From contig DATKZB010000048.1 of NCBI GenBank assembly GCA_035528235.1, positions 1 through 6,458 of the forward strand: a DNA stretch of 6,458 nucleotides, given 5' to 3'. Every line of letters starts with the position of its first letter. The first letter of the stretch is position 1. The notes under the pieces were generated by a model. The model ran no database searches. It was not told the origin of the DNA and saw only the letters and a list, made by a program, of their open reading frames with translations. Made by a program: the position numbers and the translations under genes. This DNA is from DATKZB01 sp035528235 (GTDB lineage Bacteria > Planctomycetota > Phycisphaerae > FEN-1346). This document shows, piece by piece, positions 1 to 5,629 of this stretch.

Positions 1-106
1 GACCGAAAGAGAACCCCTCGCCGCCGCCACGCCGGACGCCGTGCGGGGAGTCCGTCGCCCCGACACAACCACAGACGCCGGAGGCGCGGTCGAAAACGCC
101 ACTTGA
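1..106 (+). other. Possible C-terminal tail of an upstream gene (uncertain)
   Basis: Frame 2 is open from the window edge to a TGA at 104-106. It reads about 34 codons with mostly G or C at the third position, as in the real genes here, so it could be the end of a gene that starts outside the window. Frame 3 is also open and equally GC-rich at third positions, and a minus-strand ATG at 109-107 opens a frame to the edge. No domain or recognisable motif is visible in any of them, so coding is not established. Confidence 0.2.
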
Positions 107-129
107 CATCGGGCAGCCTTTCATGAATA
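103..129 (+). promoter_or_regulatory. Candidate promoter of the sigma-factor operon (perfect -35, weak -10)
   Basis: A perfect TTGACA lies at 103-108. The best-placed downstream hexamer, TGAATA at 124-129, matches the -10 consensus poorly and has a short spacer of 15. The segment TCGGGCAGCC (109-118) directly after the -35 recurs directly after a second TTGAC at 5330-5339. The REP-like element starting at 128 abuts or overlaps the -10 position. This is a candidate only; a long leader of about 200 nt to the ATG at 341 would result. Confidence 0.3.
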
Positions 130-193
130 GGGTGGGTGCTCTGCACCCACGCGGAAGTTGGATGATCAGCGTGGGTCCGGAGGACCCACCCTA
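128..193. repeat. REP/BIME-like palindromic element
   Basis: A 66-bp unit bounded by perfect 10-bp terminal inverted repeats: TAGGGTGGGT at 128-137 and ACCCACCCTA at 184-193. Inside are two perfect hairpins. The first has 8-bp arms at 132-139 and 143-150 with loop TCT; the second has 8-bp arms at 171-178 and 182-189 with loop GGA. The inner arms 145-152 and 169-176 are also complementary, so the whole unit is symmetric. No coding capacity is expected. Mobile-origin REP/BIME elements have this architecture, but a genome-wide copy number is needed to prove the family. Confidence 0.65.
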
Positions 194-200
194 CATGCGC

Positions 201-214
201 TGCACCCACGCGGA
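201..214. repeat. Partial extra copy of the REP-like arm
   Basis: TGCACCCACGCGGA at 201-214 repeats 142-155 exactly, 59 bp downstream and in the same orientation. It looks like a solo half-unit next to the complete element at 128-193. Confidence 0.5.
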
Positions 215-340
215 TTCAGCCCGCCAGCCGACGACCCTCACCGAATTTCCTGCGTGATTCCCTCCCGCCGGCCGAGATCAATAGTGAAGGGCGCACCCGC
301 GGCCGCACGGGATCATGGGGATCGGAGGCCTGGACGCCCG

Positions 341-882
341 ATGACCGACGCCGACCTGATTCGCGCCATCCAGGCGGGCAACGAGGCGGCCTTCGAGACG
401 CTCTACGAGCGGTACCTGCCCAGCGTCTGGCGATACGCCTTCGCCCAACTCGCCGGCCACGTCGCCGCCGCCGAGGACGTGGTCAGCGAGACCTTCCTGG
501 CGGCCGTGCGGCAGGTGGCGCGGCTGCGGCCGGAGGGCGGCAGCGTGGGCGGGTGGCTCATCGGCATCGCCCGCCACAAGGTGGGCGGCGCCGACGCGGA
601 CGCGTCCGGACCGGCACCGTGCCGGAGGAGCCCGCCCGCGACGCCGACGGTCCCGCGGCCCCGCTCGAGGCCGCTGAGACCCGGGCCCAGGTGGCCGCCG
701 TCATGGACGGCCTGCCCGACGACCAGCGGCAGGCCATGGAGTGGAAATATATGGATGACCTCTCGGTCCGCGAGATCGCCCGTCGCCTGGGCCGCACCGA
801 GAAGGCCGCCGAGACGGTCCTGTACCGGGCCCGCAACGCGTTCCGCGAGGCGTTCGAGCGCCGCACGCCGGAGGCGACGTAG
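341..882 (+). pseudogene. ECF-type RNA polymerase sigma factor, interrupted by a frameshift
   Basis: Region 2 is read from the ATG at 341: residues 10-80 show the ECF pattern AFETLYERYLPSVWRYAF, then AEDVVSETFL and GWLIGIARHK (lysine codon 578-580). This region binds core polymerase and the -10 element. Region 4, which recognises the -35 element, is in the next frame: LPDDQRQAMEWKY, then LSVREIARRLGRTEKAAETV, a normal helix-turn-helix, ending at TAG 880-882. The frames switch around 581-590, so the sequence lacks one base (or has two extra) there. Repaired, the protein would be about 180 residues, normal for the family. The start at 341 is chosen because homology begins there and GGAGG lies at 324-328, 12 nt upstream; the in-frame ATG at 158 lies in the repeat region. 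The gene is probably co-transcribed with the membrane protein 70 bp downstream. The break may be an assembly error, a true lesion or recoding; the family call is sure. Confidence 0.85.
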
Positions 883-952
883 ACCCGGGCCCCGCCGCGC
901 GGGCACAACAGACGCGCGGCCGGCCGGCCGAAAGAGGAAGGAGCCATCGACC

Positions 953-1930
953 ATGAACGCCGACGATCGCGACGAGAAACTGGCGGGCACGCTGAGGACC
1001 GGTTACGCGGCCCCGCCGCCCCGCGCGGCGTTCGTCGCGGATCTGCGCGGCCGGCTGCGCCAGGAGTTCCGCGCCGCCCGGGCATCGGACCCGGCCGCGG
1101 CCGCCCGCCCGGTGCGGACGACGTGGTGGCGCTGGGCCGCCGCGGCGGCGGTGCTGCTGCTGGCCGCGGGACTGGCGACCGTGAGCCTCCGCGACACCTC
1201 CTGCACCCCGGGCATGTCGCGCGAGTACCCCGGCCCGACGGCGTCCTCGACGCCCGGCCACGCCGACCGCGGACAGATCCCGCTACGGCTCGCGCTGCCG
1301 CAACCCACGTTCCTGTGCACCCCACGGTACATCCGGCCGCACCCACACCTGGAGCCGTACGTTTTCGACAAGCCGCGACCGCCGTTCATGGTGCCCGAAG
1401 GGACGACGAACGTGGCTCTGGGCAAACCGGTCACCAGCAGCGAACGCGACCCGATAATCGGCGACGTGGTCATGGTCACCGACGGCCACAAGGAGACCAC
1501 CGACGACTCGTACATGGAACTGGGCCCCGGCCTCCAGTGGGTCCAGATTGACCTCCGCGAGCCGTGCCACATCTATGCCATCGTGGCATGGCACTACTTC
1601 GGCTTCCCCAGGGTGTACCACGACGTCGTCGTGCAGGTATCGGACGACCCCGACTTCGCCAAGGGCGTGCGGACGCTCTACAACAACGATTACGACAATT
1701 CGTCGGGCCTGGGTCTCGGCAAGAACCTCGAATACGTCGACGACTACCGCGGCCGCCTCATCGACGCCCAGGGCGTCGTGGCCCGGTACGTGCGGCTCTA
1801 CTCCAATGGCAGCATCGACAACGACCTGTCGCACTACGCCGAGGTCGAGGTTCACGGCCGCCCGGTGCCGGCCGAGGCGGCGCCCCCCGTCCCGCTCGAG
1901 ACGACACTGCCCCAGCCGCGGTTTGATTAG
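953..1930 (+). CDS. Membrane-anchored F5/8 type C (discoidin) protein with anti-sigma-like N-terminus
   Basis: 325 residues. Residues 1-57 are a charged, Pro/Ala-rich cytoplasmic segment with an Arg-rich helix (LRGRLRQEFRAARA). Residues 58-78 are one transmembrane helix (WWRWAAAAAVLLLAAGLATV). A Pro-rich stalk of about 70 residues follows, then an F5/8 type C domain at about 152-302: NVALGKPVTSS, DGHKE, WVQIDL, YAIVAWHYFG, NNDYDNSSGLGLGK and RYVRLYSNG, closing with EVEVHGRP. These signatures match a family I recognise from planctomycetes. Discoidin domains are beta-sandwiches that often bind carbohydrate or lipid. The start is well supported, with a GGAAGGAG-type ribosome site at 936-943, 9 nt before the ATG. 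Its place directly after a sigma gene and its topology suggest that the N-terminus holds the sigma factor while the outer domain senses a ligand. This is inferred: no canonical zinc anti-sigma (HxxxCxxC) motif is present in the tail. Confidence 0.82.
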   Translation: MNADDRDEKLAGTLRTGYAAPPPRAAFVADLRGRLRQEFRAARASDPAAAARPVRTTWWRWAAAAAVLLLAAGLATVSLRDTSCTPGMSREYPGPTASSTPGHADRGQIPLRLALPQPTFLCTPRYIRPHPHLEPYVFDKPRPPFMVPEGTTNVALGKPVTSSERDPIIGDVVMVTDGHKETTDDSYMELGPGLQWVQIDLREPCHIYAIVAWHYFGFPRVYHDVVVQVSDDPDFAKGVRTLYNNDYDNSSGLGLGKNLEYVDDYRGRLIDAQGVVARYVRLYSNGSIDNDLSHYAEVEVHGRPVPAEAAPPVPLETTLPQPRFD

Positions 1931-1946
1931 TGTGGACGGGACGGCT

Positions 1947-2073
1947 CCCACGTTTAGCCGCGGCCTTTGCGGCCGCGGGCAGCGCCGAAGGACGCTCGAC
2001 CGCCGTTCCCGTCGCCGTACCGGCGACGGCTAAACGAACCGCCGCGCGCCACCGCCCACGTTTAACCTCGGCC
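1947..2073. repeat. Palindromic repeat cluster (CGTTTAGCCG family)
   Basis: The 228-bp gap between the discoidin gene and the sulfatase holds a second repeat type. CGTTTAGCCG at 1951-1960 is inverted as CGGCTAAACG at 2027-2036. Between them lie two perfect hairpins: 8-bp arms 1958-1965/1971-1978, and 9-bp arms 2009-2017/2021-2029 with loop TAC. A divergent direct copy of the left end, 17 of 19 bases identical, lies at 2055-2073 versus 1947-1965. Neither hairpin is followed by a T-run, so these are not standard intrinsic terminators, although they may still slow or end transcription from 1930. Confidence 0.55.
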
Positions 2074-2118
2074 AACACGGCTGCGCGATTTTCGCTGTGC
2101 GGCTCACCTCCGGGCGGC

Positions 2119-2124
2119 TATAAG
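2119..2124 (+). promoter_or_regulatory. Possible -10 hexamer of the sulfatase promoter
   Basis: TATAAG at 2119-2124 stands out in GC-rich DNA and would place a transcript start near 2131, about 28 nt before the GTG. No good -35 hexamer lies 16-18 bp upstream, so this is weak. The ribosome site AAAGGAG is at 2141-2147. Confidence 0.3.
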
Positions 2125-2158
2125 CGACCTGTCGCCCACGAAAGGAGCCGCACGACCC

Positions 2159-3460
2159 GTGCCGCGACCCAACATCCTGTACCTGCACTCGCACGACACC
2201 GGCCGGTACATCCAGCCGTACGGCCACGCGGTGCCCACGCCGAACATGCAGCGTCTGGCCGAAGAAGGCGTCCTCTTCCGCCAGGCGTTCGCGGCCGCGC
2301 CCACGTGTTCGCCCAGCCGCGCGGCCCTCCTGACCGGCCAGTCGCCGCACTCCTCGGGCATGACGGGCCTCGCGCACCGCGGCTGGGGCCTGGCCGACTG
2401 CGGCCGGCACATCGTCCACACCCTCCGCCGCGCGGGATACACGAGCACGCTGGCGGGCGTCCAGCACGTGGCCGCCGACGCCGAGACCATCGGTTACGAC
2501 CGCGTCCTGCCGATCGAGCGCCACGGCGCGGCACACGTGGCGCCGGCGGCGGCCGAGTTCCTGGCGCAGCGGCCGAAGGAACCGTTCTTCCTGTCGGTCG
2601 GGTTCACCGAGACGCACCGCGAGTTTCCCGAGCCGTCGGCCGAGAACGACCCGCGGTTTACGCGGCCGCCCGCCCCCCTGCCCGACGTGCCGCGCACCCG
2701 CTACGACATGGCCCGGTTCAAGACCTCGGCTCGCGCGTATGACGACGGCGTCGGCACGGTCCTCGCGGCCCTGGCGCAGAGCGGCCTGGCCGGCCGCACC
2801 CTCGTCATCAACACGACCGACCACGGCATCGCCTTCCCCGGCATGAAGTGCCACCTGACGGACCACGGCATCGGCGTCATGCTCATCGTGCGCGGGCCGG
2901 AGGGCTTCGAGGGCGGCCAGGTGATCGATGGCATGGTCTCGCACATCGACCTGTTCCCGACGCTCTGCGACCTGGCGGGAATCGCGCGGCCGGCGTGGCT
3001 CCAGGGCACCTCGATCCTGCCGCTCGTGCGCGGCGAGGCCCGGGAGGTGAACGACGCCGTCTTCGCCGAGGTCACCTGGCACGCCGCCTACGAGCCGATG
3101 CGGTGCGTCCGGACGCAGCGATACAAGTACATCCAACGCTTTGACGGTCGCGCGCGGCCCGTTCTGCCGAACATCGACGACGGGCCCTCGAAGGACGTCT
3201 GGCTGGAACACGGATTCGCCGACCGGCCCCCGGCCGAGCACCCGTTGTACGACCTCGTCTTCGACCCGAACGAGACGCACAACCTGGCGGCCGACGCGGC
3301 ACACGCCGCCGTGCTCCACGAGATGCGCGGCCGCCTGGCGACGTGGATGCGCCAGACCGACGACCCCCTGCTGACCGGTCCCGTGCCCGCTCCCCCAGGC
3401 GCCCGGGCCAACGACCCCGACGGCCTCTCGCCCCAGGAAGAGCCGACCGCCCAGGCGTAG
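2159..3460 (+). CDS. Type I sulfatase (formylglycine-dependent), heparan N-sulfatase-like group
   Basis: 433 residues starting at GTG 2159, supported by AAAGGAG 11 nt upstream and by homology from residue 3 (RPNILYLHSHD). It belongs to the alkaline phosphatase/sulfatase superfamily and should hydrolyse sulfate esters or sulfamates. The active-site motif CSPSR is intact at residues 50-54; Cys50 must be oxidised to formylglycine by a separate maturase not seen here. Metal-site candidates are Asp13 and the TTDHG motif (Asp221, His222). Other family marks are SHIDLFPTLCDLAGI (261-275) and YDLVFDPNETHNL (364-376). The usual GKWH motif reads GVQH at 100-103, so the Lys that contacts sulfate in many members is replaced. 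There is no signal peptide or membrane segment, so it is predicted to be cytoplasmic and would act on imported oligosaccharides. It is complete and convergent with the next gene. The family is sure; the substrate is unknown. Confidence 0.88.
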   Translation: MPRPNILYLHSHDTGRYIQPYGHAVPTPNMQRLAEEGVLFRQAFAAAPTCSPSRAALLTGQSPHSSGMTGLAHRGWGLADCGRHIVHTLRRAGYTSTLAGVQHVAADAETIGYDRVLPIERHGAAHVAPAAAEFLAQRPKEPFFLSVGFTETHREFPEPSAENDPRFTRPPAPLPDVPRTRYDMARFKTSARAYDDGVGTVLAALAQSGLAGRTLVINTTDHGIAFPGMKCHLTDHGIGVMLIVRGPEGFEGGQVIDGMVSHIDLFPTLCDLAGIARPAWLQGTSILPLVRGEAREVNDAVFAEVTWHAAYEPMRCVRTQRYKYIQRFDGRARPVLPNIDDGPSKDVWLEHGFADRPPAEHPLYDLVFDPNETHNLAADAAHAAVLHEMRGRLATWMRQTDDPLLTGPVPAPPGARANDPDGLSPQEEPTAQA

Positions 3461-3474
3461 CGGCGGCGCGGCGG

Positions 3475-4911
3475 CTACGGCGATTCAACTTTCTCCGTCA
3501 CACCCACGACCTGGCGGTACCGGCTGCGGCCGAGGCGGCGGATGAGCGTGTCGAGCACGCGGGTCTCGTACAGGCACTCGTCCGACAGGCGCGTGTAGCA
3601 CTTGGCCTTGACGTCCAGAAGCAGCGGGATGTCGGCCGGCGTCGTGGCCGCTAGCGCGTGCCGGTCCTGCACCCACTCGTACGTGCCGCCCGTGACGCGC
3701 CGGTTCTGCTGCCATTCGGCCGCCGCCTTCAGGAGGTCGTCGTGGGTAAACGACCGGTCGCTGGGCGTGGACCGGTACTTGGCCTCGCGCTGCTGGCGGA
3801 CCGAGGCCAGGAGTTTCGCCTTCTCGGCATCGGGCCTGGCGGCGTACGTCGGCCAGTCGAGGTCGAGCGGTTCGAGGATACCGGTCACCATCTTCGCGCA
3901 CACGTCGCGTTCCTTCGGTTCCTTGGCAGCGGTCGACTGGCGGTAAAGGGCCTCCAGGCCCGCCGGCGTCAGCAGACAGGCCAGGCACGACTCGACCTCC
4001 TGCCGCAGCGGCACGTCGTCGGAGGCGAGCAGCGGCACGAGGTGCGGCACGGCCCGGAGGTCGCCGTACTCGTAGAGCGCCGCCGCGTAGTGAAGGGCGT
4101 CCTTCGACTCGAGGCCCGCCGCCAGCAGGTCGTAGTCCTGAGGATGCCCGAACACACCCAGGGCCACCACGGCCGCCAGCCGCACCTCGCCGCCGTCCGG
4201 GGTCGCCTTCCGGGCCAACCCGCGAATGATCGGCAGCGCCGGCAGGTACTGCGCCTTGGCCAGCAGGAACACCGCCGACTCGGCCGCCTGGGTGCTCGGC
4301 GGCTTGCGGAGTACCTCCACGAGCGCCGGCAGCCCCTTCGACCCGAACGCCCCCCACAGAAACTCGTGCGTCAGCGGCCACACCACCGTCATCGAGTGCG
4401 GAGCCACGAAGACGCTGCCCTGGTGGTCGCCCAGGATCGCCGTCAGCATGGGCAGGGCGCGCTCGTCCTGCGTTGCGGCGGCGTCGAAGGCGGTGTAAAA
4501 GACATAGTTCGGATTGCTCGCCAGGTCGACGTCGCCGGCCCAGAGGGCGGCGATGGTGCCGGCCTCCTTGAGCCGGCTGGCCTGCCAGAGCACCACGGCG
4601 GCGCCGAGTTTGAAGAAGTCGTCCTTCTCCTTGGCGGCGTCGAGCCGGGCGATTTCCTGCTTCAGCCGCGTATTACCCGCCGGGCCGGCGCCGAGGATCG
4701 TCTTCCAGGCCTTGGCGAGTTCCTCGCCCTTGGCCTTGGCCTTCTTCTCGTCGCCCCCAAAATCGGCCGGGGCGACCTTCCGCATCGCGGCCACGGCACG
4801 GTCGAGTTCCGTCGCCGGGCCACTCGGGGGGGTTGCGCCGCACGAGACCGCCGTCACCCACGCGCCGGCCAGGCCGGCCAGGACCACCGCAGGCAGGATT
4901 CTTCGCATCAT
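3475..4911 (-). CDS. Probable lipoprotein with HEAT-like repeats
   Basis: 478 residues, start codon at 4911-4909. Residues 1-24 look like a lipoprotein signal peptide: MMRR, a hydrophobic stretch (ILPAVVLAGLAGAWV) and a lipobox-like AVSC ending at Cys24. A charged coiled segment follows (about 50-100, Lys/Glu-rich). Residues 192-312 contain paired helices of HEAT type, for example LPALVEVLRKP, AAESAVFLLAKAQYLPALPI, VRLAAVVALGVFG and AVPHLVPLLASDDVPLRQEV. HEAT repeats form curved scaffolds for protein contacts. The C-terminal 130 residues are helical, and I do not recognise them as a known domain. No catalytic motif is visible. The ribosome site GGAG lies 8 nt upstream (4920-4923) of the first of two adjacent ATG codons. 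Its stop is 14 bp from that of the convergent sulfatase, with no terminator between them. Function is unknown; a role as an exported or outer-surface scaffold is inferred from the signal and repeats. Confidence 0.75.
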   Translation of the reverse strand: MMRRILPAVVLAGLAGAWVTAVSCGATPPSGPATELDRAVAAMRKVAPADFGGDEKKAKAKGEELAKAWKTILGAGPAGNTRLKQEIARLDAAKEKDDFFKLGAAVVLWQASRLKEAGTIAALWAGDVDLASNPNYVFYTAFDAAATQDERALPMLTAILGDHQGSVFVAPHSMTVVWPLTHEFLWGAFGSKGLPALVEVLRKPPSTQAAESAVFLLAKAQYLPALPIIRGLARKATPDGGEVRLAAVVALGVFGHPQDYDLLAAGLESKDALHYAAALYEYGDLRAVPHLVPLLASDDVPLRQEVESCLACLLTPAGLEALYRQSTAAKEPKERDVCAKMVTGILEPLDLDWPTYAARPDAEKAKLLASVRQQREAKYRSTPSDRSFTHDDLLKAAAEWQQNRRVTGGTYEWVQDRHALAATTPADIPLLLDVKAKCYTRLSDECLYETRVLDTLIRRLGRSRYRQVVGVTEKVESP

Positions 4912-4949
4912 GGCGTCGGCTCCTTTCCCTGACCGTCAGGCGCACCCGT

Positions 4950-4978
4950 AGTGTAGGACCGTGCCCGCCGGGGACCAA
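4950..4978 (-). promoter_or_regulatory. Candidate promoter of the HEAT-repeat lipoprotein gene
   Basis: On the minus strand TACACT (plus 4950-4955) is a fair -10, with TTGGTC (plus 4973-4978) 17 bp upstream matching only the TTG of a -35. Transcription would start near 4943, about 30 nt before the ATG. Spacing is ideal but the -35 is weak. Confidence 0.4.
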
Positions 4979-5055
4979 CGAAAAAGGCGCGGCACGTTGG
5001 CGCTGGGTGTGGCCGTTCTCTGCGGCAAGCATAACCATGGGCGGCGCAGGCGCTT

Positions 5056-5072
5056 CCCCGCCGTAGGCGGGG
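5056..5072. repeat. Short perfect hairpin CCCCGCC-GTA-GGCGGGG
   Basis: Seven-base arms 5056-5062 and 5066-5072 around a GTA loop. It directly precedes the left arm of the large inverted repeat and is part of the same repeat cluster. Confidence 0.6.
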
Positions 5073-5250
5073 CTGATCTGTAGCCACGGGCGCGAGCCCG
5101 TGGTGGACGTGCAAGAGGCAGCGATGTGTTGTTTTCTTCTCAAGCCCCGTCAGGGGCGCCTGGTCTCAGGCGCCCCTGACGGGGCTTGTGAAACAAAGGG
5201 GGGGGGCGTCCTCGATTCCACGGGCTCGCGCCCGTGGCTACAGACCAGCC
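5071..5250. repeat. Nested inverted-repeat element (MITE/REP-cluster-like)
   Basis: Outer arms 5071-5103 and 5218-5250 are inverted copies, 32 of 33 bases matching; 27 are uninterrupted (5077-5103 with 5218-5244). Each arm contains its own 8-bp hairpin with a GCGA-type loop on the left (5084-5091/5096-5103). Between the arms sits a 48-bp perfect hairpin: 22-bp arms 5141-5162 and 5167-5188 around GTCT. A run of nine G lies at 5198-5206. No open frame in it looks like a gene. The centre of the arms and the centre of the inner palindrome are only about 4 bp apart. No T-run follows the long hairpin on either strand, so it is not a typical terminator. Confidence 0.7.
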
Positions 5251-5264
5251 GCCCCTAACGGGGC
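5251..5264. repeat. Hairpin GCCCC-TAAC-GGGGC
   Basis: Five-base arms at 5251-5255 and 5260-5264. It is a near copy of the GCCCC-TGAC-GGGGC sub-unit inside the palindrome at 5141-5188, so it is probably another member of the same repeat family. Confidence 0.5.
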
Positions 5265-5322
5265 TGCCACATAATACGGCCACACCCGGCCCCGAGCGGT
5301 GCCGGCCAGTTCCGGTAAACGT

Positions 5323-5350
5323 TTGACCTTCGGGCAGCCGATGGTATACT
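5323..5350 (+). promoter_or_regulatory. Strong sigma-70 promoter with extended -10, upstream of cimA
   Basis: TTGACC at 5323-5328 and TATACT at 5345-5350 are separated by 16 bp. Each matches five of six consensus bases. A TG dinucleotide at 5342-5343 makes an extended -10 (TGGTATACT). This is the best promoter in the window and is conspicuous in such GC-rich DNA. The start site is expected near 5357. The spacer contains TCGGGCAGCC, also found after the TTGACA at 103. Confidence 0.75.
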
Positions 5351-5356
5351 TTGACG

Positions 5357-5565
5357 TGTTGTGGCCGGGTCTGCCCGGGGCGGGCCGGTGGATGCGGAGG
5401 ATGCTGCGTGTCGGCACACGGACATCGAGGCCGCGGGTCAAGCCTCGTCGGGGCTCCGGGTGTCGCGCGCGCCGGTATTGGCGTCGTCGTACGCGAGGGA
5501 GGGCCCCGGGTGTAGGCGTGGCCAAGCCGATTCGACCCGGGGCCGCAGCGGCTTCGGGTTTTTTT
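5357..5565 (+). ncRNA. Putative structured leader RNA / attenuator (or free small RNA) upstream of cimA
   Basis: A strong promoter and an intrinsic terminator bracket about 209 nt that does not look like a gene. The RNA can fold extensively. A closing stem pairs 5361-5371 with 5534-5546 (11 pairs, 2-nt bulge). A second stem pairs 5373-5381 with 5503-5511 (9 pairs, one G-U). Inside are hairpins 5407-5420, 5426-5447 and 5463-5496. The closing stem uses the same bases as the left arm of the terminator, so the two folds exclude each other, which is the layout of a switch controlling cimA. Local hairpins near the 5' end (5365-5378, 5373-5385) compete as well. I recognise no known riboswitch, T-box, 6S, SRP, RNase P or tmRNA signature. 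High GC makes chance pairing common, so the promoter and terminator are firmer than the fold. Confidence 0.55.
5535..5565 (+). terminator. Intrinsic (rho-independent) terminator before cimA
   Basis: A 10-pair stem joins 5535-5544 (ACCCGGGGCC) and 5550-5559 (GGCTTCGGGT), with two G-U pairs and a 5-nt loop. It is followed at once by a run of T at 5559-5565. This is the only good intrinsic terminator in the window. It lies 78 nt before the cimA start and would stop transcripts from the promoter at 5323-5350 unless the left arm is held in another structure. Confidence 0.75.
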
Positions 5566-5629
5566 GTTGCGTCCGACGGGGTCTGAGTGCGAGGTTGACC
5601 GACTTGGGCCCCTCGGAGGCGTTCGCCAT

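Noticed and set aside
1..109. Minus-strand gene starting at ATG 109-107 and running off the window
   Set aside because: AAAGG lies upstream, but only 36 codons are visible, Gly/Arg-rich with no recognisable motif, and two plus-strand frames are equally open.
581..592. Programmed -1 frameshift site in the sigma gene
   Set aside because: No X-XXY-YYZ slippery heptamer or internal Shine-Dalgarno at a suitable distance is visible. An indel, as error or mutation, is simpler, though recoding is not excluded.
158..1930. A single 590-residue protein starting at ATG 158
   Set aside because: The first 61 codons run through the palindromic repeat and show no domain. Between 581 and 952 this frame is low-complexity Arg/Pro sequence, while the true sigma region 4 is in another frame. 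It is two genes plus spacer kept open by high GC.
5141..5188. The 22-bp stem hairpin as an intrinsic terminator
   Set aside because: No T-run follows on either strand; the T-rich stretch precedes it on the plus strand. It fits a repeat better.
5071..5264. CRISPR array
   Set aside because: The repeats are inverted and unequally spaced, with no series of direct repeats separated by uniform spacers.
5521..5550. tRNA or tmRNA end suggested by GATTCGACCC
   Set aside because: The flanking bases do not form a 5-pair T stem, and no acceptor, D or anticodon arms can be drawn around it.
5357..5565. T-box leader controlling cimA
   Set aside because: The conserved AGGGTGGNACCGCG T-box is absent before the terminator. 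GGTGG at 5387-5391 is far upstream and lacks context.
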